Positions 38,311-50,799 of a DNA stretch of 64,000 bases are shown here, piece by piece (position 1 is the first letter of the stretch; each line of letters starts with the position of its first letter). The DNA comes from Kuschelorhynchus macadamiae (taxonomy: Eukaryota; Arthropoda; Insecta; Coleoptera; Curculionidae). The stretch covers positions 310,001-374,000 of the forward strand of contig JAUTXW010000938.1 in the NCBI GenBank assembly GCA_030620095.1, read 5' to 3'. The notes under the pieces were generated by a model. It was not told the DNA's origin and ran no database searches. It saw nothing but the letters and a program-made list of their open reading frames with translations. Both the position numbers and the translations under genes were made by a program.

Positions 38311-39240
38311 TTTTTGGCAGCTAACTAAAGTCGATGGAGGCAATTCGCGCAAAATAATTTCGAGATGACGGCACTTCCGGTTATACGGAAAGTAGACATC
38401 AACTTTCTTTTTTTAAATAGAACACCCTGTATATTATCGAATTTTTGGATTCCTCGAAATATTCTAGGTATATTTCATGTATAATATCCTATACCTAAGT
38501 TCAACTGTTTTTGAGGTATTTTGAATTTTATGTAAAAAATGACGTTTGCAGGTCTAGATATAACTATGAATATCTGCTTATCGAAGTCTCTATTATTTAT
38601 TTGCGGTTGGCTTCCTTGTCCAAAAGGGTACACTTTAGTGGCCTGTGCTGATATTTTTATGATAAATAAATATAGGGTGATCTAAAACTGACATTATAAA
38701 TATACTTTCAAAAATCGTCAAAAGTTACTTTTTTCAAATGGAAACCTTCAATTTTTATAATTTTGTCTTATTTAACACTTAAAATAAGGGTGACTTTGTA
38801 TAAAGTTGTCTATTCCAAAAATTTGTAGTTTTTGAGTTATTGACGATTTAACATTTTTTATTCTAATAATGCCAGACGGCTTCTAAGTTTTCTTGTTAGT
38901 TGGCCATGACAGGAAGGCCTGGCGAGAACGAAACCAATTGGTTACTATAGAAACGTAATATTTATTGTCCTTTAACAATTACCTACTAAAATATTATTCA
39001 TTTATTACAGTAATTATAATAATTATTAAACTAATAATCATGCCGGGGCGATTAAATTTCACACACGAGGATTATTTGAATTTGTTTATTATCTAATGGA
39101 AATCTAACAGAGTTTTAACAAGAACATGCCAGATATTTGCTGATAGATATCCAGATAAACAGAAACCGTCACCGAACAGCGTTAAACAAATGTTGGGAAA
39201 CTATAAAAATTTTAGAAACGTCAAGGCAAAAATTAATAAG
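38311..39240 (+). repeat. Palindrome left arm, about 930 bp
   Basis: Inverted copy of 40,534-41,445 with differences only every 15-20 bases. Landmarks are GGCAGCTAACTAAAGT, TATTTTTATGATAAATAAATA, ACCAATTGGTTACTATAG and AACAGCGTTAAACAAATG. The arm includes the mariner 5' region, its N-terminal codons and about 360 bp of flank. Confidence 0.9.
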
Positions 39241-40490
39241 AGGAATCCCATTGTTGGTAATGAAAATGTCGAGATTGCAATTCTGGGATATTTTGTAGCA
39301 TATCCCTAAGAAACGTAGCAAGACAATTAGGAATCTCGGAAGTCAGTGCATAGGATTTTGTTAAAACATAACTTTCAACCTTATTTAATATCATTGGTTC
39401 AACATCTAAAAGACACTGATTTGTCAAAAAGAGTACAGTTTTGCGAGTTTATTTTAACAATGGTACAAGATAACCCTAGATTTTTGGACAATATAATTTG
39501 GACCGATGAAGCAAAATTTACTAAAAATGGCCTTTTCAATAGACACAATTCTCATTTTTGGAGTTATTCGAATCATTATGCAGTAAGATCGCGGAACTTT
39601 CAAGAATCCTGGCAATTTAATGTATGTTGTGCAGTAAGGAACGATGGAATAATAAAACTGAATTTTTACGAAGAAAATTTGAATGGTAAGTTATACATTG
39701 CCTAAACACAAGGACTTTTTTAATGAAAAATAATCTGGTAATATTACAATAATTTTTTTTATCAATTTATCACTTCACACTACACTACTTCATACAAATA
39801 CTGGTCCACGTACCGTAACACATCGTATCTAAAAAATATATCGTCCCAAGTTTTATAGCAAAGTTATCTTTGGTTAGATATTTACAAGCTATTTATACAG
39901 GGTACTTTAGAAAGTCAGAAAATACTGAACCTTCTTTTTTTATTGAACACTCTTCAGATTAAATTAATTGAATTTTGATGTATTTTGTTTCTCCTTAAAT
40001 CAATAAATCGATGAATATTATCAAAGCATTTCTTTCCGTAAAATTATGTCTATAAACTTTTGTAGGAGAAAGATATCTGAATACTCTTGAAGAGTTGGAC
40101 AAAGAATATTTAAGTAATTTACCTTTGGCAGAACATAGTCAAATTTTCTACCAACACGATGGCGCCCCACCACATAGAACCGTTGCAGTTACTAACTTTT
40201 TACAAGCTACGTTTTACGACAAGTGGATTGCTAACAATGGACCTTTCATGTGGCCTCCTCGTTCCCCGGATCTGACAGTTTTAGATTATTTTATATAGGG
40301 AACGATCAAAGGAATCGTTTATTTTAATCCAGTAACAACGAAAAAGGACTGTATGGCAAGGGTAAGGGACGCGTTCGAAAGTTTATCTCCAGCTTCAATT
40401 AGAGCGGCCACCCACGAGGGATTTATTCGGAGACGCGAAAAATGTTTGGAAGCACAAGGTGGACATTTTCAACATTTATTGAAAAAATAA
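39040..40490 (+). pseudogene. Mariner-type transposase with one intron, lightly decayed
   Basis: Starts MPGRLNFTHEDYLNLF. The N-terminal helix-turn-helix region (DUF4817-like) reads RTCQIFADRYPDKQKPSPNS and VKQMLGNYKNFRN; the DDE part follows with NIIWTDEAKFTKNG (first Asp), FYQHDGAPPHRTV (second Asp) and WPPRSPDLTVLDYF (third Asp). It ends REKCLEAQGGHFQHLLKK at 40,490. A 380-bp intron (39,686-40,065, GTAAGT to TTTTGTAG) falls inside a Gly codon, and removing it joins NLNG to ERYLNTLEE in frame. Defects are a TAA near residue 20, a stop and a one-base loss around 39,305-39,350, and a Trp-to-stop change just after DYFI (40,297). The role is cut-and-paste transposition at TA sites. Confidence 0.85.
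39686..40065 (+). other. Intron in the mariner-type transposase
   Basis: Donor G|GTAAGT and acceptor TTTTGTAG|GA give a phase-1 junction that restores an unbroken transposase frame. The intron contains a TATACAGGGTAC terminus-like word near 39,893. Confidence 0.75.
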
Positions 40491-40533
40491 GTTGTGCTCT
40501 TGTGTAGACTAGACTATAATGGGGATAGGCTTT

Positions 40534-41445
40534 CTTTAATTAATTTTTGTCTTCATGGTTTCAACATTTTTATAGTTTTCCAACATTTGTTTAACGCTGT
40601 TCGGTGGCGGTTTCTGTTTATCTGGATATCTATCAGCAAATATCTGGCATGTTCTTGTTAAAACTCTGATTCCCCATAGATAATAAACAAATTGAAATAA
40701 TCCTCGTGTGAGTAATTTAATCGCCCCGGAATGATTATTAGTTTAATAATTACTATAATTACTATAATAAATAAATAATATTTTAGTAGGTAATTATCAA
40801 ACGACAACAAATATTATGTTTCTATAGTAACCAATTGGTTTCGTTCTCGCCAGACCTCACCGTCATGGCCAACTAACAAGAAAACTTAGAAGCCGTGTGG
40901 TATTAGTAGAATAAAAAATGTTAAATCGTCAATAACTCAAAAACTACATATTTTTGGAATAGACAACTTTATACAAAGTCACCCCTATTTTAAATGTTAA
41001 ATAAGAGAAAATTATAAAAAATGGTTTCTATTCGAAAAAAGTAACTTTTAACGATTTTTTAAAGTATTTTATGACAGTTTTTTATCACCTTATATTTATT
41101 TATTATAAAAATATCAGCACAGGCCACTAAAGTGTACCCTTTTGGACAAGGAAGCCAACCACAAATAAATAATAGAGACTTCGATAATTTATAGTTATGT
41201 CTAGACCTGTAAACGTCATTTTTTACATAAAATTCAAAATATCTCAAAAACAGTTGAACTTAGGTATAGGTGTATTATACATGAAATATACCTAGAATTT
41301 TTCGAGGAATCCAAAAATTCGATTATATACAGGGTATTCCCTTTAAAATAAGAAAGCTGACGTATACTTCCTATAACCGGAAGTGCCGCCATCTTGAAAA
41401 TATTTTGCGCGAATTGCCCCCATCCACTTTAGTTAGCTGCCAAAA
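40534..41445 (-). repeat. Palindrome right arm, about 910 bp
   Basis: Inverted partner of 38,311-39,240. The loop between arms is about 1.3 kb and holds the single-copy part of the transposase gene. Confidence 0.9.
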
Positions 41446-41508
41446 TTTCAAATTTTTCTAAAGCCTACTTTCTGAGAAATCGATCGCCGCAGTTCGTCAT
41501 GGGACACC

Positions 41509-41655
<147 letters not shown>

Positions 41656-41664
41656 GTCAAGGTT

Positions 41665-43978
41665 TCGAGTATATTATTTTACTCTTCCCCAGGACAAACT
41701 ATAAGGAGTGCAAAAGGTATGTTAGTTAAGCTAATGAATAAATATTCCATGGTAAATAGACTCAATACAATTGGATTTATATTGAAAATAGGTAATATCA
41801 GAACAAAACTTGGAGAAAAGCCTCACTTAATCTAAACATAATTGTTACTGAAATTAAATCTTAAGAATATAGTATTATTTGAATTTTGATGGTGTGTGGA
41901 TATTCATTTTATGTGAAAAGACGGGTCGACATTGTTCTAACTGAACGCTAGACAAAGGCAATGTTATACGGCCAACTGCATGTCAGAAAGAGATACCTAT
42001 AATAAGATTGATGGTGAGCGAAAAAACATGCCTTCTTGGATAAACTTTGCCGAACCTAGTTTCGGCTAGCACGTGTTATGCGTTCCACTATACCAAGTAT
42101 AAAAGTGGTTGAGAGACAAAATTAATCTAAAAATCAAATAATGCAGAATTCGAAAATCTGAAAAGGAATTAACACTGAGAATTAGTTAATAGGACGAAAA
42201 GTAATAATAACATAAAAAAAATAATAGTAATAATGATGATAATATAGTAATGATAATATTAATAATTAAAATAATAAAATATATAAATATAAAACTACTC
42301 ATCTGTGACTGTGCGATCAAAGAATGCCATGTATGTATCTTTTCCTAATCTCAAAATATGATTGTAAATAGAACTCAAATTTTGGATGTCGCATTTTTGT
42401 TCATGTTTAGGGGTTCTAAGTGTATATGAATCATTTCAAGAAAACTTTTGTGATAAAAAGCAAATTTTGTCAAAGATCCGAGCTCCGTCCCATTTAATGA
42501 TATGGTTCAAACTTAAAGTGTGGTCTGCCGAGGCACCGTTGTTTATATTCCTGTGGCAGTCTCTTTTATGTTATGTAATACGGCCCTTGAGAATTCTTGA
42601 TGTTTGACCTATATAAGACAGGTTACAATTTGAGTAGGGTATTTAATAAGGTTCCATTTCTCATTGAGGTTTAAAGGTGATAAGGGCTTTGTCTGCTTTC
42701 TAGCTATTTTATCAACGGTATTTTTGAACACGGCAATTATTTTCTCTGTGACGCCCTCAATGAATGGTAGGAAGAAAAATATATTTTTTTGGGAGTTAAG
42801 TTCCCTGTTTGTGTTTTGAGATAAATTGACTGAATTTTCAGGTGGTAGTGTAGAGTTGTGAGACACATTAAAGATGTTATGCACCTGAGGTTATGTTAAT
42901 TGAGAGAAACTATGAATTTTCTGAAAAAATCTATTTAATATTGACAATTTGACTGCTCTATTTTTCACCTGAATTTATTAATCATCTTTTTAGGCTATGA
43001 ATTCTCTAGAAAAATGTAATGTATGAGTTGTAGGAATTGAAAATATCAAGGGCTGCGTCTCCTCTACCCCTAGGTATTGAGAGAATGAGGTAATCAACGT
43101 ACCTTCTAACAAAAGGAACACAAAAGGGATATATTCTAATCAATACATAACCAAATCACCAAGCACATAAACATGAACAAAAAATGCAACAATCAAAATT
43201 TGAGTTTAAAAAAATATAAATACATGGCATTCTGTGATCACCCAGCCACAGATAAATAGTTTTTCTTGTTATATTTTTATAATTATTATCATTAATATAA
43301 TATCATCATTATTGCTATCATTTTTCATATTATTATTACTATTAACAATAATGCTTTATCACCATTATTACTATTATTTTTACTTTTAGTCCTTTTAACT
43401 AATCTTCAGTGTAAATTGCTTTTAAAATTTTCAAATTCTCCTTTGTTTGATTTTCAGATTAGTTTTGTCTCTGAAACACTTTTATACTTGGTCTACCCTA
43501 AATTGATGTAGTTGAACGCACTAACACCTGTTGGCCTAAACTACGGTCAGGTAAAGTTCATCTAATAAGTCTAACGTCTAAACGTCTTTTACTCACCATC
43601 AATCTTATTATTGTTATCTCTTTATGACATGCACTTGGCCGTATAACATGGCCTTTGTCCAATTATTATCAGTTCCCTATCGTGCGTGCTCGCGTAAATG
43701 CAGGTTATTCCATCTCCTTAGTGAACAATGTCAACCTGTCTTTTCACATTAAATATATTTTCAGGCGCCACAAAAATTCAAATAATACTATATTTTTAAG
43801 ATGTAATTTTAATAACAATTATGTTTAAATTGAGTTTAAGGATTTTCTAAATGTTTTGTTGTGATAAATAATCTATGGTAAGTCCATTTACCATAGATTA
43901 TTTATCTATTAGCTCAGCTTTTGTATTCCTTATAGTTTGTCGTGAGTAAAAGTAATATAATATACTGGACAGCTTGAA
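41665..43978 (-). mobile_element. Penelope-like element flanked by inverted copies of its 3' region
   Basis: Arms 41,665-42,415 and 43,165-43,978 are inverted copies: AAACTATAAGGA, AACATAATTGTTA, AATATAGTATTATTTGAATT, GGCAATGTTATACGGCCAA, AATAAGATTGATGGTGAG and AGAATGCCATGTAT occur in order on opposite strands. The centre encodes RT and GIY-YIG remnants. Inverted or tandem partial copies of PLE ends are a known feature of the class. Confidence 0.75.
42350..43112 (-). pseudogene. PLE reverse transcriptase C-terminus and GIY-YIG endonuclease remnant
   Basis: In minus-strand order: VRRYVDYLILSIPRG at about 43,110-43,065, where PLE RTs have YVDD, so the second catalytic Asp is now Tyr; ALDIFNSYNSYITF; then after decay FFFLPFIEGVTEKIIAVFKN and KWNLIKYPTQIVTC. 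Shifted frames follow that read like the SYIGQTSR...H+RDC segment of the GIY-YIG nuclease. Several shifts and stops are present. The RT-then-GIY-YIG order is diagnostic of Penelope-like elements. Confidence 0.7.
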
Positions 43979-44017
43979 TGTACAAAAAGGGGTTTTTCAT
44001 TTCACCCTAGGTCAATG

Positions 44018-44187
<170 letters not shown>

Positions 44188-44192
<5 letters not shown>

Positions 44193-44260
44193 CTGATGGA
44201 TCAAAAACATCGGAGGGCGTTGGGTGTGCATTTTTAGCTCCTATAATGATGTTGTTGATA
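44188..44260 (+). pseudogene. LINE RNase H fragment (YTDGSKTSEGVGCAF)
   Basis: The frame directly after the TA array reads IYTDGSKTSEGVGCAFLAPIM, the first catalytic strand (Asp of TDGSK) of the RNase H domain found at the C-terminus of I/R1/jockey-side LINEs. Only about 24 residues remain. The same text, with an internal deletion, lies after the next large TA array at 46,967. Confidence 0.6.
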
Positions 44261-44445
44261 TCTATCAACTTAATTCCAATTCGACTATATAAACTATATA
44301 ATAAAAACGAAAAAAACTGTTTGGGTTTTAGTATAGGTATGTTTAAATTTTAAGGACCTATGAGGAATAAACAAAAATATTTCGAAATAAAAATAAAAAT
44401 AAAACGTTAATAAAGACATTTCCTGACCAAATCTCTCGTGGTGAT

Positions 44446-44588
<143 letters not shown>

Positions 44589-44901
44589 GGTCCTTTTAAA
44601 GTGTTACAAAGCGGTATTGAGAAAACGGCTGATTGAAGATAAATGAAATTTCTGGGAATGTAATGGGTCATTGGGGGACATTTTTTGACGGAGTAAGTAA
44701 TGTGTTAACCCTTTCCAGTGTTTAGAGGTGGGGGGTAACCTTTAAATGTTAAATGGAAAGGTGCCGTTTTTTTTTCAGATTCGCAATCTCTCGTCACTAC
44801 GCTAAATTCAACAAAATAAAAAGAAAATCAACAGAAGAAAAAACTGATATTAGGTACATGATTTTATTTTATCGGATGTTCAAAATGATGGCCATTTTGT
44901 T

Positions 44902-45790
44902 CTAAATATTTATCAACTCTCTTTCGAAAAGACTTCCCACTCTGAATAACATATCTGGGGTGATTTCACGAACTGCACGCGTAATCCTTTCTCTCATGTC
45001 TTCGGCTGTAGTTGGAACAGTCACCATGACTTTTTCTTTGACAAAACCCCACAAGAAAAAATCAAGGGGGGTTAAATCTGGCGATCTTCCAGGCCAATTT
45101 ACTGGTTCCCCACGTCCAATCCATCTGGTAGGGTAAGTGCCATTCAATATAGCACGTGCTTCTCGACAGTAATGTGCTGGTGCGCCGTCTTGTTGGAACC
45201 AAATTGCTTCACGTTGTTGCTCTGGAATATTTGGCATCAATCTTTGCAAGTCATTTCGAAGGAAATCGCAGTATCGCTGTCCATTAAGATTACAATCGAA
45301 AAAATGAGGTCCAATAACAACATCGCCAAATATCCCACACCAAGTATTTATCGAGCAAGGGTGTTGATTAGCGACTGTTCGCATCCAGTGTAGATTTTCT
45401 TCAGCCCAATAATGCATATTGTGACGATTGACTTGACCATGGTTAGTAAATGTTGCTTCGTCAGAAAATATTATGTTTTCCAGTCAGATGTTTTCATTAA
45501 TCCATAGTCGAAACTACCGACAAAATTGCACCCGTCTCTCGAAGTCCTGTCCATATAATTGTTAATGTAAGGTAATATGGTAAGGATGAAATTTAAAATT
45601 GTGCAAAATCCTGAGAAGGGACCTTTTACACATCCCGGCGTCTTTGGATAGTTCTCGGGAACCAATATGAGGGTTGAGAGCTACTGTTCCCAAAACTCCT
45701 ACCAACATGTAGTCGTTCATTTTGGTTTTCTTCCTGCTGCGTGTTCTGGATGAGATTGGCCGGTCTGGCGACTCCTAGTCTCTAATCGTT
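44902..45790 (-). pseudogene. Mariner-type transposase (DUF4817 + DDE_3), decayed
   Basis: Minus-strand order: RPISSRTRSRKKTK and VGVLGTVALNPHIGSREL in one frame, RTIQRRRDV, GQDFERRVQFCR, then NIIFSDEATFTNHG (first Asp), HYWAEENLHWMR, CGIFGDVVIGPHFF, WFQQDGAPAHYC (second Asp) and NWPGRSPDLTPLDFFLWGFV (third Asp). The last 171 residues are open (44,902-45,417) and all three catalytic acids are present. The N-terminal half has several shifts and stops, and the C-terminus is shifted relative to the expected EQNG-HFEH ending seen in the other arm. Confidence 0.8.
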
Positions 45791-45947
45791 TGAACGAAAT
45801 GTGAGATTTTTATGGTAAGTGGGGAAATGTTACCGCCCAAAGTTCAGAAGCATTGCGATAGTTTTATTCTACATTCTCCGAGAATTAATAACATGTCAAC
45901 TTGGCAGTCGAATTCATTCATTTTAAGGATATGTAGTTAAAATATCA

Positions 45948-45986
<39 letters not shown>

Positions 45987-46364
45987 CACAGCTAAATAAT
46001 AAACGAACAGAACTTAAAAAAAAACAATAAACAAACACAATGAACACTTATTTTAACAAGACGCTTAAACTAAAGACTTTAAACTCGAAGATAATTTGAG
46101 AAAATTACTGGCAATATCATAACATGTCAAGTCGTTTGTTGTCATGATAACTGCAATAGTGGCGGCTTCTGAACAAAATGGTTGTCATTTTGAACACCTA
46201 TTATAATAAAATCATGTACCTAATATCAGTTTTTTCTTCTGTTGAATTTCTTTTTAAATTATTCATTGATTATAACGTAGTTTTTTCTGGAGATTACGAA
46301 TCTGGAAAGAAAACTGCACCTTTTCATTTAACATTTAAAAGTTACCTCCCACCCTTAAAGAGTG

Positions 46365-46522
46365 GTGGCTCCAACTACAGCCGAAGACATGAGAGAAAGG
46401 ATTACGCACGCAGTTCGTGAAATCACCCCAGATATGTTATTCAGAGTGCGGAATTTTTTTCGAAAGACAGTTGATAAATGTTTAGAACAAAATGGCTGTC
46501 ATTTTGAACATTTGATAAAATA
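46365..46522 (+). pseudogene. Inverted copy of the mariner transposase C-terminus
   Basis: Reads TAEDMRERITHAVREITPDM, LFRVRNFFRKTVDKCLEQNG and CHFEHLIK then stop, parallel to 44,905-45,020 on the other strand. It is the intact form of the ending that is frameshifted there. Confidence 0.75.
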
Positions 46523-46839
46523 AAATCATGTACCTAATATCAGTTTTTTCTTCTGTTGATTTTCTTTTTAATTTTGTTGAATTTAGCGTAGTGACATTGA
46601 CATTAAATTATTCATTGATTATAACGTAGTTTTTTCTGGAGATTACGAATCTGAAAAAACTGCACCTTTCCATTTAACATTTAAAAGTTACCCCCAACCC
46701 TAAACAGTGGAAAGGGTTAAAACATTACTTACTCCGTCAAAAAATGTCCCCCAACGACCCATTGCATCCCTAGAAATTTCATTTATTTTCAATCAGCCGT
46801 TTTCTCAATATCGCGTTGTAACACTTTAAAAGGACCACC

Positions 46840-46840
<1 letters not shown>

Positions 46841-46893
<53 letters not shown>

Positions 46894-46894
46894 A

Positions 46895-46962
<68 letters not shown>
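46841..46962. repeat. (TA)n microsatellite, right flank of mariner
   Basis: Starts directly after the right terminus GGACCACCG. Minor interruptions near 46,888 and 46,915. Confidence 0.95.
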
Positions 46963-46965
<3 letters not shown>

Positions 46966-46966
46966 T

Positions 46967-47010
46967 ATATACTGATGGATCAAAAAACATCGCTCCTATA
47001 ATGAGTTGTT
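46967..47010 (+). repeat. Second copy of the RNase H fragment after (TA)n
   Basis: ATATACTGATGGATCAAAAA, then ACATCG, joined to GCTCCTATAATGA: the same start as 44,188 with about 27 bases deleted. Confidence 0.6.
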
Positions 47011-48430
47011 GCGTTGAAAGATTTAAAAGATTGTCGTTCTGTTGATAACACTACTCAAACAACTTTCTTTTTTAGAGAAAAATCATTATTCAGAAACATC
47101 TTTTAGAGAAAATCATTATTCAGAAACATACTCTTTGCTAGGAATTTTTGAACCCAATCAAGTCAGGTTTAGGGGCATATTACTAGTTTCTGCCAATAAC
47201 GCTTGAGTCTAGAGCGAAAGACTCGAGTAACAATGTGTTAAACTTTGTAACGAAGCCGCTTAATTTTGAAAAGTCGAGATTTAGTTGCTGACCCATAAAA
47301 TATAAAAAAATTATAATTATTGTTCTAGTTTATAACCTAACTCTATGGGTTATCGAAATTTCCAAAGAGTGAATTTTGGTAGGAGAGACGATGGAAGCGA
47401 TGTCTAGTGAAAATTGACATTTTTGGCTTCAGCAAAATTTGTAGGTGTTGTAGACAGTCGCAGTACGTTTTTTAGTGACACACCTCAGAATTCAACTGGA
47501 TATTGGAGAATATTAGTATTAGGAATGCTCGTACGTAAGTCAGCAGATCATAGATTAAAGATAAGTGTGCTTAAAACTGGACCCTGTTGTAAACCCATAC
47601 TTGTTATTTTAGGGCCAATCATTGTTTCATTTACCCTAACAAAACTTTTCTGTTTGTAAAAGTTTGAGTTATGTTTTGTGTAAAAGCACTAGGAATGTGA
47701 AAAAACCATTTTCTCAGCAAAAATTGTTAGATCTACATTGTAGACACTAGAAATACAAAAAAAACAGCAGCTTAATAATGAATCGGAAGCCAAATTGAGC
47801 TTGTGGTATACCACTTAGATGTTCAACCTACCATTTTAGTCGAATTTATAGTAAAATATAAACACTAAGGACATAGACCGGAACTCTTTTGCTAATAGGT
47901 ATCACAGTTTTAAGAATATCACAATTTTCACCATCTATAAGTATTTATTAACGGCTAAAAAAATCACCATTTTAGCTTCATGTGATAAAAACCTAGCCAT
48001 CCAATAGGTACTACCGTTCAAATCTGGGGCTGTGTATCCCGTTTGTATAATGTTGATCTTAAGTTTGTCATGTGTTATCGGGCTACATAGAGCATGATTA
48101 ATTAAGACTATGAATTAATGTGTTAAACGTAAAATCTGGAGTGACGGTTCCTAAAATAACTGAGAATAATCTTCGGACATGAAAATAATTAATTTAATAA
48201 CATTTTCGTACTGCATTAAAGCTACGCCATATGACTGATGGGTTAGTGTGTGAGTCTTAGCTTTGACAGAATTTAGTTCAGCTGTTTTTAGCTTTTTTAT
48301 TTAAATAATACTTTACATTTAGAGACGATATTTTTCTATTTAAGAAAATTATCTAAATTTGTATATATTTTTTTATAATTCTTAAGAACCTGAAGCACTC
48401 TAATACAATTTCAGTACACTCTTCGTCCAA
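47011..48430. other. AT-rich DNA, no recognised gene
   Basis: Nothing beyond short ORFs. An 81-residue frame at 47,414-47,659 has no recognisable motif. Confidence 0.35.
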
Positions 48431-48439
48431 CCATATAAT

Positions 48440-48890
48440 TATATATATGTAACTATAACTATAAAACATTAGCGTGACTGATTGACTGACTGACAGACAA
48501 CCCCCAGCCGAAACCGGTGGATCTAGGTATTTGAAATTTGGAGGTAATATTCCTTGAGTACCGTAGGGGGATAAGACTTAAGAGGGATTGTACAAAATTC
48601 CTTCCTTAATGGGGTGAAAATGGGTAATATGTGCGTCAGTGTGCGGAAAATGACTTAGTTGGTTAATTAAATTTCATACATCAAATATTAAGACATTATA
48701 TTAAAGCTTTTCAAATTATCATGGAAATCTTAAGTAGAAAAGCTTCAAAATGGCACCGTTAGGCCAGTTTTTTTTTAATATGGTTACTGAAGGAATACTC
48801 CTAAATTATATTGCAAACTTCATTAAAAATTCGTTTAAGTTGGTCAAACCGTTCTGGTGTAATCGGTATGTTTTTTGAAGTCGATTAAAA
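48440..48890 (+). repeat. Dispersed repeat with GATTGACTGACTGAC head
   Basis: AACATTAGCGTGACTGATTG, (TGAC)n, then CCGAAACCGGTGGATCTAGG and GTTGGTTAATTAAATTTCAT. This resembles a widespread insect non-autonomous repeat by memory of its text, and its second half resembles 5,985-6,180. I cannot assign the class. Confidence 0.5.
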
Positions 48891-48899
48891 AAAATAAAC

Positions 48900-50555
48900 T
48901 GGTAAAAATTATAATCATCCACATATTTTTAAAACAGGATTTCCATAATACTAAATAGTGTAGAGTTGAATCTCCTAGGTATAATCTTACTTTTGTGGCA
49001 AATCACCGAACCGAAGAAAAGATTCGTTCTTGTTCAATGCGGTCTGCAGGCATAGAAAGAATGTTACATATATAATTAATATGATTCTAAAATACGTATC
49101 CCTTTACTTTGGTAAAGCAATGTTTCGTTTTTAATGATATCTAATACCCTTTTTTTTTCTATACCAAGGGTGAGGTTTTGGCTCTGATTTGGACTTCTTT
49201 CAATTATTTGTTGTCGGGATTGTTCATAGGTCAAGAAAGTGGAAAATCGTCCAGGCAATAACTATCGATTAGTACTGCCGTGGTTCGCACTAGTCTAGTT
49301 AACAAATAATCAGTCATACATAAATAAAGTTAGCGGTTAAACTGGAATTGGGAAGAGTGAATTATTTATTACCACGGTTATCTGTATTTTGGTGATAGTT
49401 TATAACTCCTGATATGATAGTTCGTCTTTATCCGATGCGATTTTATTATTCCAAATCTCTGGAGAGTGAATTATTAAAATTTTTCAAACTACTCTCTCGA
49501 AACAAAATTCTAAGCTAGCATCAGCAGTACAAAAATCTCAATCTTTTCTGCATAGCATCAAAAGGTTACGTACTAAATGTTATAAAACTGAGACTGCAAA
49601 ACTTACGGGATCCTGGGATTTCGGACTTTCGAATAATACGCATACCAATAGTCACCTCAACTTAAAATTTATAAATGTATTGAGTTGCAACTAAGTAGGT
49701 ATCATGAGGCATTTATATAAATAGATGTTAGTAGGTTTAGCATTTCTTTTGGTAAAAAGAATGATCAAAGTGCACCTTCAAATTAGTCTAAACTAGTTTT
49801 CTTGCATGAAAAACAATACTCTTAGTACTATTGTATCATTTTCTTCAAATGGTTGGTTTCTAGGGCTTTCAGTATTCCGTGTCACTGGGGAAATAAAAAA
49901 TGCATTTCTAAATCACTTTTAATGAGATAAATTACAAGACACAATACGATACTTAAAATCGGTTCAAGGCTCTTGGGTTGCACGATTTTCCATTATAAGC
50001 ATACGAGCGGCCTACAACAAGCACATTCCTGACAAGGTAAGCGGATATTTTTGTGAATTTCTATGCAACAGCTGTGAGTAACGTCAAATAAATATTCACT
50101 AATTATTATAAGCGTTGTTGTAAAGTAACCTGACATGCATTGTTTACTGCGACGAGTAAAAGTTAATGGGCGTCGTCGGTTGGTTTGTTATTCCAAGAAA
50201 TTCCGCGGTATTTTCTTTTCTCTCTTGCTACTCATAAATACGTCAGATTGACCAGATCGGTGCGAGATGGCATGATGCGAAATGGACACTACATATTTCT
50301 GCGAATAGAGGAAAACTTTAAGATATCTTTCCGTCGACTACTTGATACATAATTACATATTGTCAAAAACTATTATTTGGTTTCGAAGTTTAATTAGGTA
50401 CTTATTTTATCAATTTTTAGGATTTTCCATGTTTTAATCGATTATTTATTTAATGAAATAATAAACAATCAATTTTCATTTTTTATTATTTCGTTGTTAG
50501 CAAAAAAATGTATGGTACTGATGAAAAAATAAATTAATTTCTCTTCGAAATGTTG
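48900..50555. other. AT-rich DNA, no recognised gene
   Basis: Only short unsupported ORFs. Confidence 0.35.
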
Positions 50556-50561
50556 AAAAAT

Positions 50562-50590
50562 ATACAGGGTGTCCCATTTAAAAAAACCTA
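50562..50590 (+). repeat. Mariner-type terminus (TATACAGGGTGTCCC)
   Basis: TA followed by CAGGGTGTCCCATTTAAA, the best match in the window to the widespread terminus. No matching inverted end was found nearby. Confidence 0.5.
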
Positions 50591-50799
50591 ATTTTAAATC
50601 ATATCTTCGGAACTATAAAAGATAAATGAATTCTACGTAGAAATCTATAAAATTTATTAACCTGATTTTTTTTCTAACTTGATTATTAACCACATACGGA
50701 GGGTATTCAAAAATGACATGTTCTGCAAATCAAAGGTAGCTTTTATCTGTTGGCATGAATCAATTTGTATTCAAAATCGAGTTCTGCGAGATCGATTTT

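Larger units (their letters stand above)
38672..41095 (+). mobile_element. Mariner/IS630-type element (DUF4817 + DDE_3) with very long inverted ends
   Basis: A terminus-like TATAGGGTGATC starts at about 38,672 and its inverted counterpart ends at about 41,095. Homology between the arms continues outward on both sides, into sequence that includes another CAGGGTG-type end (38,418 and 41,331). The palindrome is therefore larger than the element and probably arose by inverted duplication. Confidence 0.65.

Noticed and set aside
42050..42085. GCCGAA...TTTCGGC as a hammerhead motif in the first PLE
   Set aside because: A simple hairpin; the CTGANGA box is missing and the other arm does not preserve it.
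45172..45393. Plus-strand 73-residue ORF
   Set aside because: Antisense shadow of the mariner transposase.
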